Shown: piece by piece, positions 1 through 8,494 of the stretch
Layout: the number at the start of each line of letters is the position of its first letter
Position numbering within the stretch: position 1 is the first letter of the stretch
Source: Salinimicrobium sediminilitoris
GTDB lineage: Bacteria; Bacteroidota; Bacteroidia; Flavobacteriales; Flavobacteriaceae
Assembly (NCBI RefSeq): GCF_020866905.1
Contig: NZ_JAIVCC010000017.1
Location: 254,966 to 318,965, forward strand
DNA: 64,000 nt
Reading direction: 5' to 3'
Made by a program: the position numbers and the translations under genes
The notes under the pieces: generated by a model
Seen by the model: only the letters and a program-made list of their open reading frames with translations
Database searches by the model: none
What the model was told of the DNA's origin: nothing

Positions 1-1
1 C

Positions 2-556
2 CGCGACACACTTTCAGTTTATGATATGCAATTGGAGGAACTGGGAAATAACCTGCACAAAAAGCGAAAGGCTTTCCTTGAAATCTTTATTCCAATATTT
101 CAGAAGCGATATGCGGTTATTAGCAATGGCCGCGAGGAAGTAACCATCAGCTATAAAAGTCAGCTGGATGATGGGGATTTTAAAAATCAGCTTGAACAAA
201 ATCTTCAGAAGGACATGGCCCTGCAATATACAGGTGTGGGCACCCATAAGGATGACCTCATATTTGAAATTGAGGGTCATCCTATCAAGAAATTTGGATC
301 CCAGGGACAGCAAAAGTCTTTTCTCATCGCTCTTAAACTTGCACAGTTTGATTTTATAAAAGAATTGAGTAAAGTCTCCCCTATCCTACTAATGGACGAT
401 ATATTTGACAAGCTTGATGAGAACCGTGTAGCTCATATTGTAGACCTGGTTGCTACAGATGAGCTGGGACAGATCTTCATTAGCGACACCCATGACGACC
501 GTACCGAAAAAGTTGTAAAAGGAACCGGACAAACCTATAAAATGTTTAACCTGTGA
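2..556 (+). CDS. recF: DNA replication and repair protein RecF, C-terminal part (partial)
   Basis: The open frame enters from the window edge, so only the last ~184 residues are present. RecF is an SMC-like ATPase that helps load RecA on gapped DNA through RecFOR. The visible part holds the ABC-type signature ([10 protein letters not shown], nt ~293-322) and a Walker B/D-loop segment ([14 protein letters not shown]), the normal end of RecF. The first in-frame ATG at 26 is internal, not a start. The stop overlaps the GTG start of the next gene (GTGA), so translation is probably coupled. Identification is firm from the C-terminal motifs. Confidence 0.93.
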   Translation, partial: RDTLSVYDMQLEELGNNLHKKRKAFLEIFIPIFQKRYAVISNGREEVTISYKSQLDDGDFKNQLEQNLQKDMALQYTGVGTHKDDLIFEIEGHPIKKFGSQGQQKSFLIALKLAQFDFIKELSKVSPILLMDDIFDKLDENRVAHIVDLVATDELGQIFISDTHDDRTEKVVKGTGQTYKMFNL

Positions 557-984
557 AAAAGGCCATTTTAATTCTCTTTTTAGGGATCACCTTAATATCA
601 TGTAGCAATTCCCCTCAGGAAAAGATCGACAACCTCAATGGATATTGGGAAATTACAAAGGCAGAACTGCCTGAAGGAATCACAAAGGAGTTCAAGTATT
701 CCGAAATAGTAGATTATATTGAGGTAGACAGTACTTCAGGATTCAGAAAAAAAGTACGACCACAAATTGATGGCGGTTTTATTACTTCAAATGATGAAGA
801 AATCTTTCAGGTAAAGCTTGAAAATGACAGTATTAATTTGTACTATTCTACTCCCTACGCAAACTGGAAGGAAACCCTACTTACTTCCGAAGAAAACAAA
901 CTAGTGGTTCTAAATCCCGATGGGATCATCTACACTTACAAACGATTTACCCCCTACTCCGGAAACTATGGCAAAGAGAATTAA
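553..984 (+). CDS. Small predicted lipoprotein, lipocalin-like
   Basis: 143 residues from a GTG start that overlaps the recF stop. The N-terminus is a lipoprotein signal peptide: two lysines, a hydrophobic stretch, then a lipobox ending LISC (Cys17). The mature part begins with 'LNGYWEI', a pattern common in short lipocalin-like lipoproteins of Bacteroidota, so it is probably an outer-membrane or periplasmic lipoprotein of unknown ligand. It lies between recF and the DUF721 gene and overlaps both, so it is co-transcribed with DNA-metabolism genes. No specific function can be assigned. Confidence 0.7.
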   Translation: MKKAILILFLGITLISCSNSPQEKIDNLNGYWEITKAELPEGITKEFKYSEIVDYIEVDSTSGFRKKVRPQIDGGFITSNDEEIFQVKLENDSINLYYSTPYANWKETLLTSEENKLVVLNPDGIIYTYKRFTPYSGNYGKEN

Positions 985-1264
985 CGATCATATTAGCATA
1001 AGCGAAGCTCTCCAGGAATTTGTAAGCGACAACAAACTGCAAAAAGGCCTGGATAAGGTGCACGTACGGGAGGTTTGGAACAGCCAGATGGGTCCTGCCA
1101 TCGAAAAATACACCACTTCCATCAAATTAGATCGCGACACTCTTCATGTACAGCTTAGTTCTTCTGTGCTTCGCGAAGAGTTAAGCTACGGAAAAGAAAA
1201 GATCGTAAAAATGCTCAACGAAGAGCTGGGAAAGGAGCTTATAAAAAAACTCATCCTGCGCTAG
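968..1264 (+). CDS. DUF721 family protein (DciA-like)
   Basis: 98 residues from ATG 968 ([18 protein letters not shown]). A longer frame upstream would run deep inside the lipoprotein gene and is unlikely. The sequence matches the DUF721/DciA family: an N-terminal amphipathic helix, a conserved VREVWNSQMGPAI segment, then a KH-like region with LxVxxxSSVLREELSYGKEKI. DciA proteins are replicative helicase loaders in bacteria lacking DnaC/DnaI. Next to recF this fits a replication role, but the helicase-loading function is inferred from the family. It overlaps the lipoprotein gene by 17 bp. Confidence 0.8.
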   Translation: MAKRINDHISISEALQEFVSDNKLQKGLDKVHVREVWNSQMGPAIEKYTTSIKLDRDTLHVQLSSSVLREELSYGKEKIVKMLNEELGKELIKKLILR

Positions 1265-1505
1265 AATTTCGAGGTTTTAGGTTTTAAGCTGAATTCCGGT
1301 TACGTCATTCCGGCGAAGGAGGAATCTCTTTCTTATGACCTTATAATTTGAACTTCCCCTCTTAATTCCCCGAAAGTGACTCTGTAATTTCAATTGCTCC
1401 TGCCTTCTATCCACTGCCTTATTTAAATAAAAGAATCTTCTCATAACTTTTCAAAAAGGTCATTTTTTCCTTAACTTATTGAGCCTCAAAACAAAGTGAA
1501 TAGGA
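1265..1505. other. Intergenic region with a repeat fragment
   Basis: No gene is seen. Around 1302-1328 lies GTCATTCCGGCGAAGGAGGA, a phrase of a kind that recurs in intergenic repeats of many bacterial genomes, here apparently a solitary fragment. The rest is AT-rich and includes AAAAAGGTCATTTTTT near 1454, similar to the hairpin cores seen elsewhere in the window. Confidence 0.4.
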
Positions 1506-2150
1506 ATGGCTACCAAACAAGACATGATAGAGAATCAATTGAAAGGCCGCGGCATTTCAGACCCCAGGGTGCTCCAGGCGATGAAAGACGTTGATCGCTC
1601 CCTCTTTGTGCCCGAAGATCAACAGAATAACGTCTATGAAGACCGGCCGCTTCCTATAGGAAAAGATCAAACAATAAGTCAGCCGTACATTGTAGCTTAT
1701 ATGGCCGAGCAATTACAGTTGAAGAAAGACGAAAAAGTATTGGAAGTAGGTACCGGTTGTGGCTACAATGCCGCTGTGATCTCCAGGCTCACAAATCACG
1801 TTTATAGTGTTGAGATCATTAAATGGCTGGCAGATCTGGCCAAAGAAAACCTGGTAAAGACAAACTATGACAATATAACTACAAAACACGGTGACGGGTA
1901 TTCGGGTTGGGAAGAAGTCGCTCCTTTTGATGCTATTTTTTTGACGGCCGCACCACCGACCATTCCCAAACCTTTAAAAGAGCAATTAAAAGTTGGGGGG
2001 CGTCTTTTAGCTCCCGTGGGGCGGCTAAACCAGAAATTGGTCATGCTGTACAAGACGGGTGAAGACACCTTTGAGAAGAAAAATTTGCTACCTGTACGTT
2101 TTGTTCCGATGACAGGAAAAGCAGATAAAGGTGGAACTTACGGAAAATAA
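1506..2150 (+). CDS. pcm: Protein-L-isoaspartate O-methyltransferase
   Basis: 214 residues, normal length for the family. The enzyme uses S-adenosylmethionine to methylate isoaspartyl residues in damaged proteins so that they can revert to aspartate. The SAM-binding motif I is clear at residues 78-90 (VLEVGTGCGYNAA). Upstream, 'DRPLPIGKDQTISQPYIVAYM' (45-65) is the conserved substrate-binding segment, and motif II-like 'FDAIFLTAAPP' follows. It stands alone and is closed by a strong terminator at 2151-2176. Confidence 0.96.
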   Translation: MATKQDMIENQLKGRGISDPRVLQAMKDVDRSLFVPEDQQNNVYEDRPLPIGKDQTISQPYIVAYMAEQLQLKKDEKVLEVGTGCGYNAAVISRLTNHVYSVEIIKWLADLAKENLVKTNYDNITTKHGDGYSGWEEVAPFDAIFLTAAPPTIPKPLKEQLKVGGRLLAPVGRLNQKLVMLYKTGEDTFEKKNLLPVRFVPMTGKADKGGTYGK

Positions 2151-2176
2151 AAAAACCACCCAAAAAGGTGGTTTTT
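2151..2176. terminator. Hairpin terminator after pcm, facing ndk
   Basis: A perfect 10-bp stem AAAAACCACC / GGTGGTTTTT with a six-base A-rich loop. It lies between the convergent pcm and ndk genes and has T-runs on both strands, so it can serve both. Confidence 0.9.
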
Positions 2177-2198
2177 CAATATAATTTCTAAAAAGGTC

Positions 2199-2618
2199 TT
2201 AGAACATTTCCCTTCCGGCAAAATGGAAAGCACCTTCTAATTGTGCATTTTCATCGCTATCACTTCCATGAACGGCGTTTTCACCTACAGAAGCAGCATA
2301 TTTTTTTCTAATGGTGCCTTCGGCAGCATCTTCAGGATTTGTAGCCCCAATAAGAGTTCTAAAATCTTCAACAGCGTTCTCTTTTTCAAGAATAGCGGCA
2401 ACAATTGGCCCACGGCTCATAAATTCAACCAATTCCCCGTAAAATGGACGCTCACTGTGCACTTCGTAGAATTTTTCGGCATCGCGACTGGTCATTTGCG
2501 TTAGCTTCATCGCAACAATTCTAAATCCTGAAGCAGTGATCTGCTCTAAAATAGCTCCAATGTGTCCTTTTTCAACTGCATCGGGCTTAATCATGGTGAA
2601 AGTTCTATTTCCTGCCAT
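2199..2618 (-). CDS. ndk: Nucleoside-diphosphate kinase
   Basis: 139 residues, standard size. It transfers the gamma phosphate between nucleoside triphosphates and diphosphates through a phosphohistidine. The catalytic His117 lies in NAVHGSDS (114-121), and the N-terminal [16 protein letters not shown] (7-22) is the family signature. Monocistronic, with a TATTTTTG -7 box on the minus strand shortly upstream. Convergent with pcm. Confidence 0.98.
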   Translation of the reverse strand: MAGNRTFTMIKPDAVEKGHIGAILEQITASGFRIVAMKLTQMTSRDAEKFYEVHSERPFYGELVEFMSRGPIVAAILEKENAVEDFRTLIGATNPEDAAEGTIRKKYAASVGENAVHGSDSDENAQLEGAFHFAGREMF

Positions 2619-2642
2619 TTGTTCAATTTTTTAATTCGGGTG

Positions 2643-2650
2643 CAAAAATA
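2643..2650 (-). promoter_or_regulatory. TAnnTTTG -7 box for ndk
   Basis: TATTTTTG on the minus strand, 24 bases upstream of the ndk start, matches the Bacteroidota -7 consensus TAnnTTTG. Confidence 0.6.
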
Positions 2651-2770
2651 GTCAAAACAATGCCATTTACAAGGCGCTTAGGCTTTTATTGAATAAAGCT
2701 CTTAAAACTGTCATTTTTGGAATCCGTTCAAACTTTTCGAATCTTCAAATATTCGGTATCTTCGCCCTCT

Positions 2771-3787
2771 ATGACAAATAAAGATATTTCACGGGTAAAG
2801 GAGTTGCTAGAGGGGAACAAAAAGATAGTTATTGTCCCTCACAAAGGACCCGATGGTGATGCTATGGGCTCTACCCTGGCACTTAAGATCCTGCTTGAGC
2901 ACCTGGACCACCATGTTCAACTTATAGCACCTAATGATTATCCAAATTTTCTGAAATGGATGCCTTACCAGGATGAGGTCCTAATCTATGACAGGGATCC
3001 AAAAAAATGTGATGATTATATTGCTGAAGCAGATGTTATCTTCACCCTTGATTTCAACCACCTTTCACGGGCAGGTGAAATGTATAAGCCACTAAAGGAA
3101 GCAAAGGCTTCTTTTATCATGATAGATCATCACCAGCAACCCGATGATTATGCCGAGGTTACTTATAGCGATGTAAGCATGTGCTCCACCTGCCAAATGG
3201 TGTACCACTTTATTGAGAATATAGGTTTAGACGAAAAGATCACTCCACAGATCGCCACCTGTCTCTACACCGGGATCATGACCGATACCGGCTCTTTTAG
3301 ATATCGATCCACTACCAGCCTCACCCACCGCGTGATCGCCGATCTTATTGAAAAAGGTGCAGACAATACTTCCATTCATGAGAATATTTTTGACACAAGT
3401 TCTTACGGCCAATTGCAGTTACTGGGTTGTGCCCTACAAAACCTCAAAGTAGTTGAAGGTTTGAGAACCGCATATATTACCCTGTCACAGGAGGAACTAG
3501 ACAGACATAACTTCAAAAAAGGAGATACCGAAGGCTTTGTAAACTACGGACTTTCTTTGGAAGGGATCGTCTTTGCTGCCATCTTTATAGAAAATGAAGC
3601 CGAAAAGATCGTCAAGATATCTTTTCGTTCAAAAGGTACGTTTTCAGTCAATGATTTTGCCAGGCGTTACTTCGATGGCGGCGGTCATATCAATGCCGCG
3701 GGAGGGAAAAGCGATCTCTCTCTGCAAGAGACAGTTGATAAATTTATTAGTATCTTGCCCAACTACAAAACGAACCTGGCACTATGA
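2771..3787 (+). CDS. DHH-family phosphoesterase, NrnA-like (nanoRNase/pAp phosphatase)
   Basis: 338 residues from ATG 2771; the TTG-type extension to 2717 would read through the promoter region. Proteins of this DHH-DHHA1 family degrade 2-5 nt RNAs and dephosphorylate pAp using Mn2+. Motif I is HKGPDGDAMGS (24-34), the DHH triad is at 119-121 (IDHHQQ), and the C-terminal DHHA1 domain carries GGGHINAAGG. It overlaps gldI by ATGA, so the two are translationally coupled, an arrangement I believe is common in gliding Flavobacteriaceae. Confidence 0.92.
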   Translation: MTNKDISRVKELLEGNKKIVIVPHKGPDGDAMGSTLALKILLEHLDHHVQLIAPNDYPNFLKWMPYQDEVLIYDRDPKKCDDYIAEADVIFTLDFNHLSRAGEMYKPLKEAKASFIMIDHHQQPDDYAEVTYSDVSMCSTCQMVYHFIENIGLDEKITPQIATCLYTGIMTDTGSFRYRSTTSLTHRVIADLIEKGADNTSIHENIFDTSSYGQLQLLGCALQNLKVVEGLRTAYITLSQEELDRHNFKKGDTEGFVNYGLSLEGIVFAAIFIENEAEKIVKISFRSKGTFSVNDFARRYFDGGGHINAAGGKSDLSLQETVDKFISILPNYKTNLAL

Positions 3788-4347
3788 AAGTGAAATTTTT
3801 AATGCTGTTGGCAGGCCTGCTGCTATTTTCCTGTAAATCGCCTGAAGCCAGAAGGCCGGTAATCCAAAAATCGGGTTCCTATATAAATGAAGCTGTAGAA
3901 CGCAATCGCAAGATCGTAGCCCAAGAGGAATCCCGTATTCAAAAGATCATTGAGAAAGATTCCACAAGGGAATATTTATCCTCACCTAACGGTTTCTGGT
4001 ACTACTACAACACAAAAGATACTACCTCAACCAGGACTCCCCAGTTTGGTGAGGTGGTAGAATTCGACTACAACCTTAAGACCCTTGACGGCCAGAATAT
4101 CTATAGTGATGAAGAGATCATTCCCCGTACTTATACCATTGACAAAGAACAGCTTTTTAGCGGACTGAGACAGGGGCTTAAACTCATGAAAGAAGGAGAA
4201 ACAGTTACCTTCCTCTTCCCTTCTCACAAAGCCTTTGGGTATTACGGCGACAAGAACAGAATAGGAAAAGATGTGCCGGTGATCTCCACCGTGACCCTTA
4301 TCGATATTTCAGAAGAACCTGAAACCAATCAGATTAATAACAACTAA
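3784..4347 (+). CDS. gldI: Gliding motility lipoprotein GldI, FKBP-type peptidyl-prolyl isomerase
   Basis: 187 residues with a lipoprotein signal (LLLFSC, Cys17), then an FKBP domain over roughly residues 75-178 (GEVVEFDYNL, GLRQGLKLMKEGETVTFLFPSHKAFGYYG). GldI is required for gliding motility and type IX secretion in Flavobacterium johnsoniae, where it is thought to help fold cell-surface motility proteins. The ATGA overlap with the DHH gene and the second isomerase gene 15 bp downstream make a three-gene operon. Its presence points to Flavobacteriia. Confidence 0.92.
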   Translation: MKVKFLMLLAGLLLFSCKSPEARRPVIQKSGSYINEAVERNRKIVAQEESRIQKIIEKDSTREYLSSPNGFWYYYNTKDTTSTRTPQFGEVVEFDYNLKTLDGQNIYSDEEIIPRTYTIDKEQLFSGLRQGLKLMKEGETVTFLFPSHKAFGYYGDKNRIGKDVPVISTVTLIDISEEPETNQINNN

Positions 4348-4362
4348 ATCAATAATCCAGAA

Positions 4363-5484
4363 ATGAAAAAAATCAGTTTTTTGCTTTTTTGCAGTGCCCT
4401 TTTTGCCTTTACTTCCTGCAATGAAGAATACCCCGAACTTGAAGACGGTATGTACGCCGAATTTAAAACTAACAAAGGACCTTTTGTAGCAGAACTATAT
4501 TATGAAGCAACGCCAATGACCGTTGCCAGTTTTGTTTCCCTTGCCGAAGGGGAAAGCACCATGGCCGATGAGCAGTACCGTGATAAGCCTTTTTATGACG
4601 GGCTTGTTTTTCACCGCGTTATTGGTGATTTCATGATCCAGGGAGGTGATCCTGAGGGAACCGGAACAGGTGGACCCGGGTACAAATTTCCAAACGAGAT
4701 CGTAGATACTTTAACTCATAATTCCGCAGGAATACTTTCCATGGCTAACTCTGGACCCAACTCGAACGGAAGCCAGTTTTTTATCACCCTTAAAGAAACT
4801 CCCTGGTTAAATGGTCTTCACACCGTTTTTGGTGAGGTAGTAAAAGGTCAGGATGTAATTGATGCCATTGGGAAACTCGAAACAGGACCTAACGATCGTC
4901 CTTTGGAAGATGTGGTAATGCAGGAAGTGAAGATCATTCGCAAAGGAAAAGGCGCTAAAAACTTCAATGCTTCAGAAGTTCTTTCTGAAGAACTACAGGT
5001 ATTCCAGGCTGAAGCCGAGGCCAAGAACAAGGAAATGGAAGAAAAACGTGCTGCTAACCTTCAGCATTATGAAGAGATAAAAGCTGAAGCAAAAGAGCTG
5101 GAAAGTGGTCTTAAGTATACCATTCTTGAAGAAGGAGAAGGTCCTCAACCACAACAGGGGGACACTGTTCGCGTAAACTATAAAGGCTATTTAAGCTCCG
5201 GTGATCTTTTTGACACCAATATCGCTGAAGTAGCCGAAGAAGCGGGAACGCTTAATGAAAGAAGGCAGCAAATGGGAGGTTATGCTCCTATGCCTATGCT
5301 ATACAGCAAAGATGCACCTATGATTCCCGGGTTTAAAGAAGGAGTTCAGCAAATGCAGGTAGGAGACAAAGCAGTTTTATTCATTCCTTCTCATTTAGGA
5401 TATGGAGACCGCGGTTCTCCGCCGGTAATCCCACCATCTGCCGACTTAATTTTTGAAGTTGAGCTGGTAGATATTAAGGAATAA
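4363..5484 (+). CDS. Lipoprotein with cyclophilin and FKBP domains
   Basis: 373 residues. A lipobox ends at Cys19 (FTSC). Residues ~30-195 are a cyclophilin domain (FHRVIGDFMIQGGDPEGTGTGGPGYKF and ANSGPNSNGSQFFIT are signature segments). Residues ~205-245 form a charged, helical linker. Residues ~248-373 are an FKBP domain (GDTVRVNYKGYLSSGDLFD, IPPSADLIFEVELVDI). Two unrelated prolyl isomerase folds on one anchored polypeptide suggest a periplasmic chaperone. Likely co-transcribed with gldI and closed by the terminator at 5503-5541. Confidence 0.93.
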   Translation: MKKISFLLFCSALFAFTSCNEEYPELEDGMYAEFKTNKGPFVAELYYEATPMTVASFVSLAEGESTMADEQYRDKPFYDGLVFHRVIGDFMIQGGDPEGTGTGGPGYKFPNEIVDTLTHNSAGILSMANSGPNSNGSQFFITLKETPWLNGLHTVFGEVVKGQDVIDAIGKLETGPNDRPLEDVVMQEVKIIRKGKGAKNFNASEVLSEELQVFQAEAEAKNKEMEEKRAANLQHYEEIKAEAKELESGLKYTILEEGEGPQPQQGDTVRVNYKGYLSSGDLFDTNIAEVAEEAGTLNERRQQMGGYAPMPMLYSKDAPMIPGFKEGVQQMQVGDKAVLFIPSHLGYGDRGSPPVIPPSADLIFEVELVDIKE

Positions 5485-5502
5485 GTAATAAAATTTCCAC
5501 CA

Positions 5503-5541
5503 AAAAAACCTCCCAAAAATGATATTTTTGGGAGGTTTTTT
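5503..5541. terminator. Strong hairpin terminator between convergent genes
   Basis: An 18-bp perfect stem (5503-5520 with 5524-5541) containing CCTCCC/GGGAGG and a three-base loop, with A and T runs at the ends. It serves both the isomerase operon and pepD. The loop region AAAAATGATATTTTT is a variant of the ATGNCAT cores seen in other hairpins of this window. Confidence 0.92.
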
Positions 5542-5560
5542 CCTTTAGAGCTTCCGGTAT

Positions 5561-7024
5561 TTATTTCTTCTCCGGAATATTTTTTAAAACTTCCAGCACA
5601 TATTTCCAGTACTTCTGTGCAGAAGAAATGCTTGCTCTTTCATCGGGAGAGTGAGCTCCACGAATCGTTGGTCCAAAGGAGATCATATCCATTTCGGGAT
5701 AATTTTTTCCGAGGATCCCACATTCAAGTCCGGCGTGACAGGCGGCAATATCGGGCTCATCGGTGTTCATCTTTCTGTAAAGATCATCCAGTACCTTCAA
5801 AATGGGAGAGTCCATATTTGGTGCCCATCCCGGATAAGTGCCTGAAAGTTCTACTTCAAAACCGGCAAGTTCAAAGCCTGCACGTAAGCTGTTGGCAAGA
5901 TCTATTTTTGAAGATTCCACAGAAGAACGCGTCAAACAAAGCACCTCTATTTTGCCATTTTTGACAGTAACACGGGCTACATTATTAGATGTTTCCACCA
6001 GACCTTCAATATCGGGGCTCATCCTGTACACTCCATTATGTGCAGCATAAACAGATTTTAGCAATAACTCCTGAACTCCAAGTTCCATCACTTTCTGAGG
6101 CGCTTCAATTTCAGAAACTTCTATATGCAGTTTTGGCTCGAGCGACTTATATTCCTGCTGAATTTCCTGAATAAGTTTTCCAATTTCAGAAGTAAAATCT
6201 TCCTTTTGAATTTTATCTACCACCACTACAGCCTTACTCTCCCGCGGAATGGCATTTCGAAGTCCGCCGCCGTTGATCTCTGCCAGCCTCATTCCAAATT
6301 TTTCATAGCCTCCGAAGAGGATTCGGTTCATCAACTTATTGGCGTTTCCAAGACCTTTAATAATATCCATACCGGAATGTCCACCCTGAAGGCCTTTCAC
6401 CACTACGCTGTAGGCAATAGTGTCCTTAGGAACAGGCTCTTCCTTATAATTGCGAGAGGCAGTAATATCAACTCCCCCGGCACAGCCAATACCTATTTCA
6501 TTATCTTCTTCGGTATCAAGATTAAGCAGGATGTCACCTTTAAGAATACCGGGTTTTAAACCCATAGCGCCTGTCATTCCTGTTTCCTCATCTATAGTAA
6601 AAAGAGCTTCAAGGGCAGGGTGTGCGATCTTGTCACTTTCAAGGATGGCCATCATTGTTGCCACCCCCAGGCCGTTATCGGCACCAAGGGTTGTCCCACG
6701 CGCACGTACCCAGTCACCGTCCACATACATTTCAATTCCCTGATTCTCAAAATCGAAATTGGAATCGCTGTTCTTTTGATGCACCATGTCCAGATGAGAC
6801 TGCAGCACTACCGCCTGTTTATTCTCCATTCCCGGAGTAGCGGGTTTTCTAATAATAACATTTCCAACCTCATCAACTTCAGTTTCCAGACCGAGGTCAT
6901 TCCCGAATTTTTTCATGAACTCGATCACGCGTTCTTCCTTTTTTGAAGGCCTGGGAACAGCGTTGAGATCGGCAAATTTATTCCAGAGTGGCTTTGGCTC
7001 CAAAGCTCTTATTTCTTCATTCAT
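5561..7024 (-). CDS. pepD: Aminoacyl-histidine dipeptidase / beta-Ala-His dipeptidase (M20 family)
   Basis: 487 residues from ATG 7024. A TTG-initiated extension to 7051 would run into the -7 box and is rejected. PepD hydrolyses carnosine-type and other dipeptides with two metal ions. Metal-site segments are VLQSHLDMVHQKN (His and Asp near residue 75), GTTLGADNGLGVA and FTIDEETGMTGA (the catalytic Glu pair), with a final GPTIRGAHSPDE. Single gene, convergent with the isomerase operon. Confidence 0.93.
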   Translation of the reverse strand: MNEEIRALEPKPLWNKFADLNAVPRPSKKEERVIEFMKKFGNDLGLETEVDEVGNVIIRKPATPGMENKQAVVLQSHLDMVHQKNSDSNFDFENQGIEMYVDGDWVRARGTTLGADNGLGVATMMAILESDKIAHPALEALFTIDEETGMTGAMGLKPGILKGDILLNLDTEEDNEIGIGCAGGVDITASRNYKEEPVPKDTIAYSVVVKGLQGGHSGMDIIKGLGNANKLMNRILFGGYEKFGMRLAEINGGGLRNAIPRESKAVVVVDKIQKEDFTSEIGKLIQEIQQEYKSLEPKLHIEVSEIEAPQKVMELGVQELLLKSVYAAHNGVYRMSPDIEGLVETSNNVARVTVKNGKIEVLCLTRSSVESSKIDLANSLRAGFELAGFEVELSGTYPGWAPNMDSPILKVLDDLYRKMNTDEPDIAACHAGLECGILGKNYPEMDMISFGPTIRGAHSPDERASISSAQKYWKYVLEVLKNIPEKK

Positions 7025-7048
7025 TTTATTGGTTTTTAAGTTTGAGAA

Positions 7049-7056
7049 CAAAGATA
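7049..7056 (-). promoter_or_regulatory. TAnnTTTG -7 box for pepD
   Basis: TATCTTTG on the minus strand, 24 bases upstream of ATG 7024. It supports that start over the longer frame. Confidence 0.6.
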
Positions 7057-7358
7057 GGAAGAAATGAGAGTTTACTTTGTTTTGCTACAAATCCACGAAT
7101 GCACTTTTGCGTGGGCAGAGAGAAAGTATGGATTATTTTTGCCACGATTTAACAAAAGATCTTTCCCTTTAAAAAAAATCAATCTTCTAATAAGACATTT
7201 ATTCCGGGAATAAAATGGTTGTATTTTAACTCAAAATCCGCTCTGCGAAATCAGCGGGAAAGCAAGTAATTCATGAATTCGTGGCATCTTATCATCCTAA
7301 TCTCACTACTCCATTCTCACTACTCTCTACTATCACCTAAAAAACCTATTTTTGAAAG
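7057..7358. repeat. Intergenic region with decayed inverted-repeat element
   Basis: No gene is visible. CCACGAATGCA (7093-7103) and TGAATTCGTGGCA (7274-7286) are imperfect inverted repeats, and a TTTTTGCCACGATTTAAC copy lies near 7135-7152. A phrase AAAATCCGCTCTGCGAAATC lies near 7243-7262. The same CCACGAATNCAC word bounds the GxxExxY ORF at 46244-46702, so this looks like an emptied or decayed copy of that kind of element. Confidence 0.45.
7347..7354 (+). promoter_or_regulatory. TAnnTTTG -7 box next to a GTG start
   Basis: TATTTTTG ends only four bases before the GTG at 7359. If used as the -7 element, transcription would begin at or very near the start codon, giving a leaderless or nearly leaderless mRNA. 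Confidence 0.5.
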
Positions 7359-8429
7359 GTGAAGAAAAGAGCAGCAATAATCCTCGCATTGTTTTTACCT
7401 GTCCAGATCATTCTAATAGAGATCCTGGGCAACTATCCTCTTTTTGTGGAGAATTGGTATAGTAACTGGGTTTATCCTATTACCTCTGCCCTGCTTCGAA
7501 GAGCCCTCGGGTTTCTTCCTTTTTCGCTGGGAGATTTCCTTTATACCTTACTCGTGATCATGCTAATAAGGTGGATAGTTCTACGCATCAGGCAAAGATT
7601 TAAGGAGCCTAAGCGCTGGATCCTTAACTCTCTGGCTATGCTTTCCCTTATTTACTTTTGCTTTAATCTCTTCTGGGGTTTTAACTATTACCGGCTACCA
7701 CTACACACTGCGCTGGAGATCGACAATGATTATAATACAGAAGAACTTGTAGAACTTACCAGGGATCTAATAGCTACCTCCAACGAACTACATTTCTCTA
7801 TTACCGGCAATGATTCTGTAAAGGTGGATATCCCTTACTCAAAGGGGGAGATTCTCAAGCTATCGGTTGAAGGATATAGCAATATAGAGGATGATTTTCC
7901 AGAACTCGATTACAATATCCCCAGCCTTAAACGCTCTCTTTACAGCATCCCGCTCACATATATGGGCTTTAATGGTTATCTTAATCCGCTTACGAACGAG
8001 GGACAGGTGAATACGCGAATAGTTCCTTATAAGATTCCTACTACTGCCAGTCATGAAATAGGTCACCAGCTGGGTTTTGCCAAGGAAAATGAAGCTAATT
8101 TCCTCGCCTGTCTCACTACTATGAACCACCCCGATAAATATTTCAACTATTCGGGTTACACCTTTGCCCTGAGTTACTGCCTTAGCGAACTTTACCGACG
8201 GGATCCTGAACTTGCTGAACAACTTGCGCAAACATTGAATTTCGGGATCAAGGAGAATTACCGGGAAGTTCAGGAATTCTGGGAAAGGCATAAAAATCCT
8301 TTTGAACCCATTTTCATGTTCACCTATAACTCCTTTTTAGTGGCTAATAATCAGCCCGAAGGCATGCGCAGTTACAGCTATGTGGTGGCGCTTTTGGTGA
8401 ATTACCACAAAAGCAGGGGGAAATTATAA
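7359..8429 (+). CDS. DUF3810 membrane protein with HExxH zinc-protease-like motif
   Basis: 356 residues from a GTG start. Three hydrophobic segments lie near residues 7-25, 55-75 and 90-110, followed by a soluble domain. That domain has HEIGH at 232-236 and a downstream acidic residue in AKENEANF (241-248), the arrangement of a gluzincin zinc site. The family is conserved in Bacteroidota as DUF3810 and has no established substrate. A membrane-anchored metallopeptidase is the natural inference, not proven. Monogenic, between pepD and the amidohydrolases. Confidence 0.82.
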   Translation: MKKRAAIILALFLPVQIILIEILGNYPLFVENWYSNWVYPITSALLRRALGFLPFSLGDFLYTLLVIMLIRWIVLRIRQRFKEPKRWILNSLAMLSLIYFCFNLFWGFNYYRLPLHTALEIDNDYNTEELVELTRDLIATSNELHFSITGNDSVKVDIPYSKGEILKLSVEGYSNIEDDFPELDYNIPSLKRSLYSIPLTYMGFNGYLNPLTNEGQVNTRIVPYKIPTTASHEIGHQLGFAKENEANFLACLTTMNHPDKYFNYSGYTFALSYCLSELYRRDPELAEQLAQTLNFGIKENYREVQEFWERHKNPFEPIFMFTYNSFLVANNQPEGMRSYSYVVALLVNYHKSRGKL

Positions 8430-8494
8430 TTAGTTTGTTATTCTCATTTTTTTGCTAACTTACCTGCTCAAAATACCAATCCTATAACAATTTT

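Noticed and set aside
2241..2504. Long plus-strand frames opposite ndk, and similar antisense frames opposite pepD, the amidohydrolases and DUF349
   Set aside because: They mirror well-identified genes, have no start context and show no coherent protein sequence.
7025..7051. Nine extra residues on PepD from a TTG at 7051
   Set aside because: That codon lies in the TATCTTTG promoter box of the gene.
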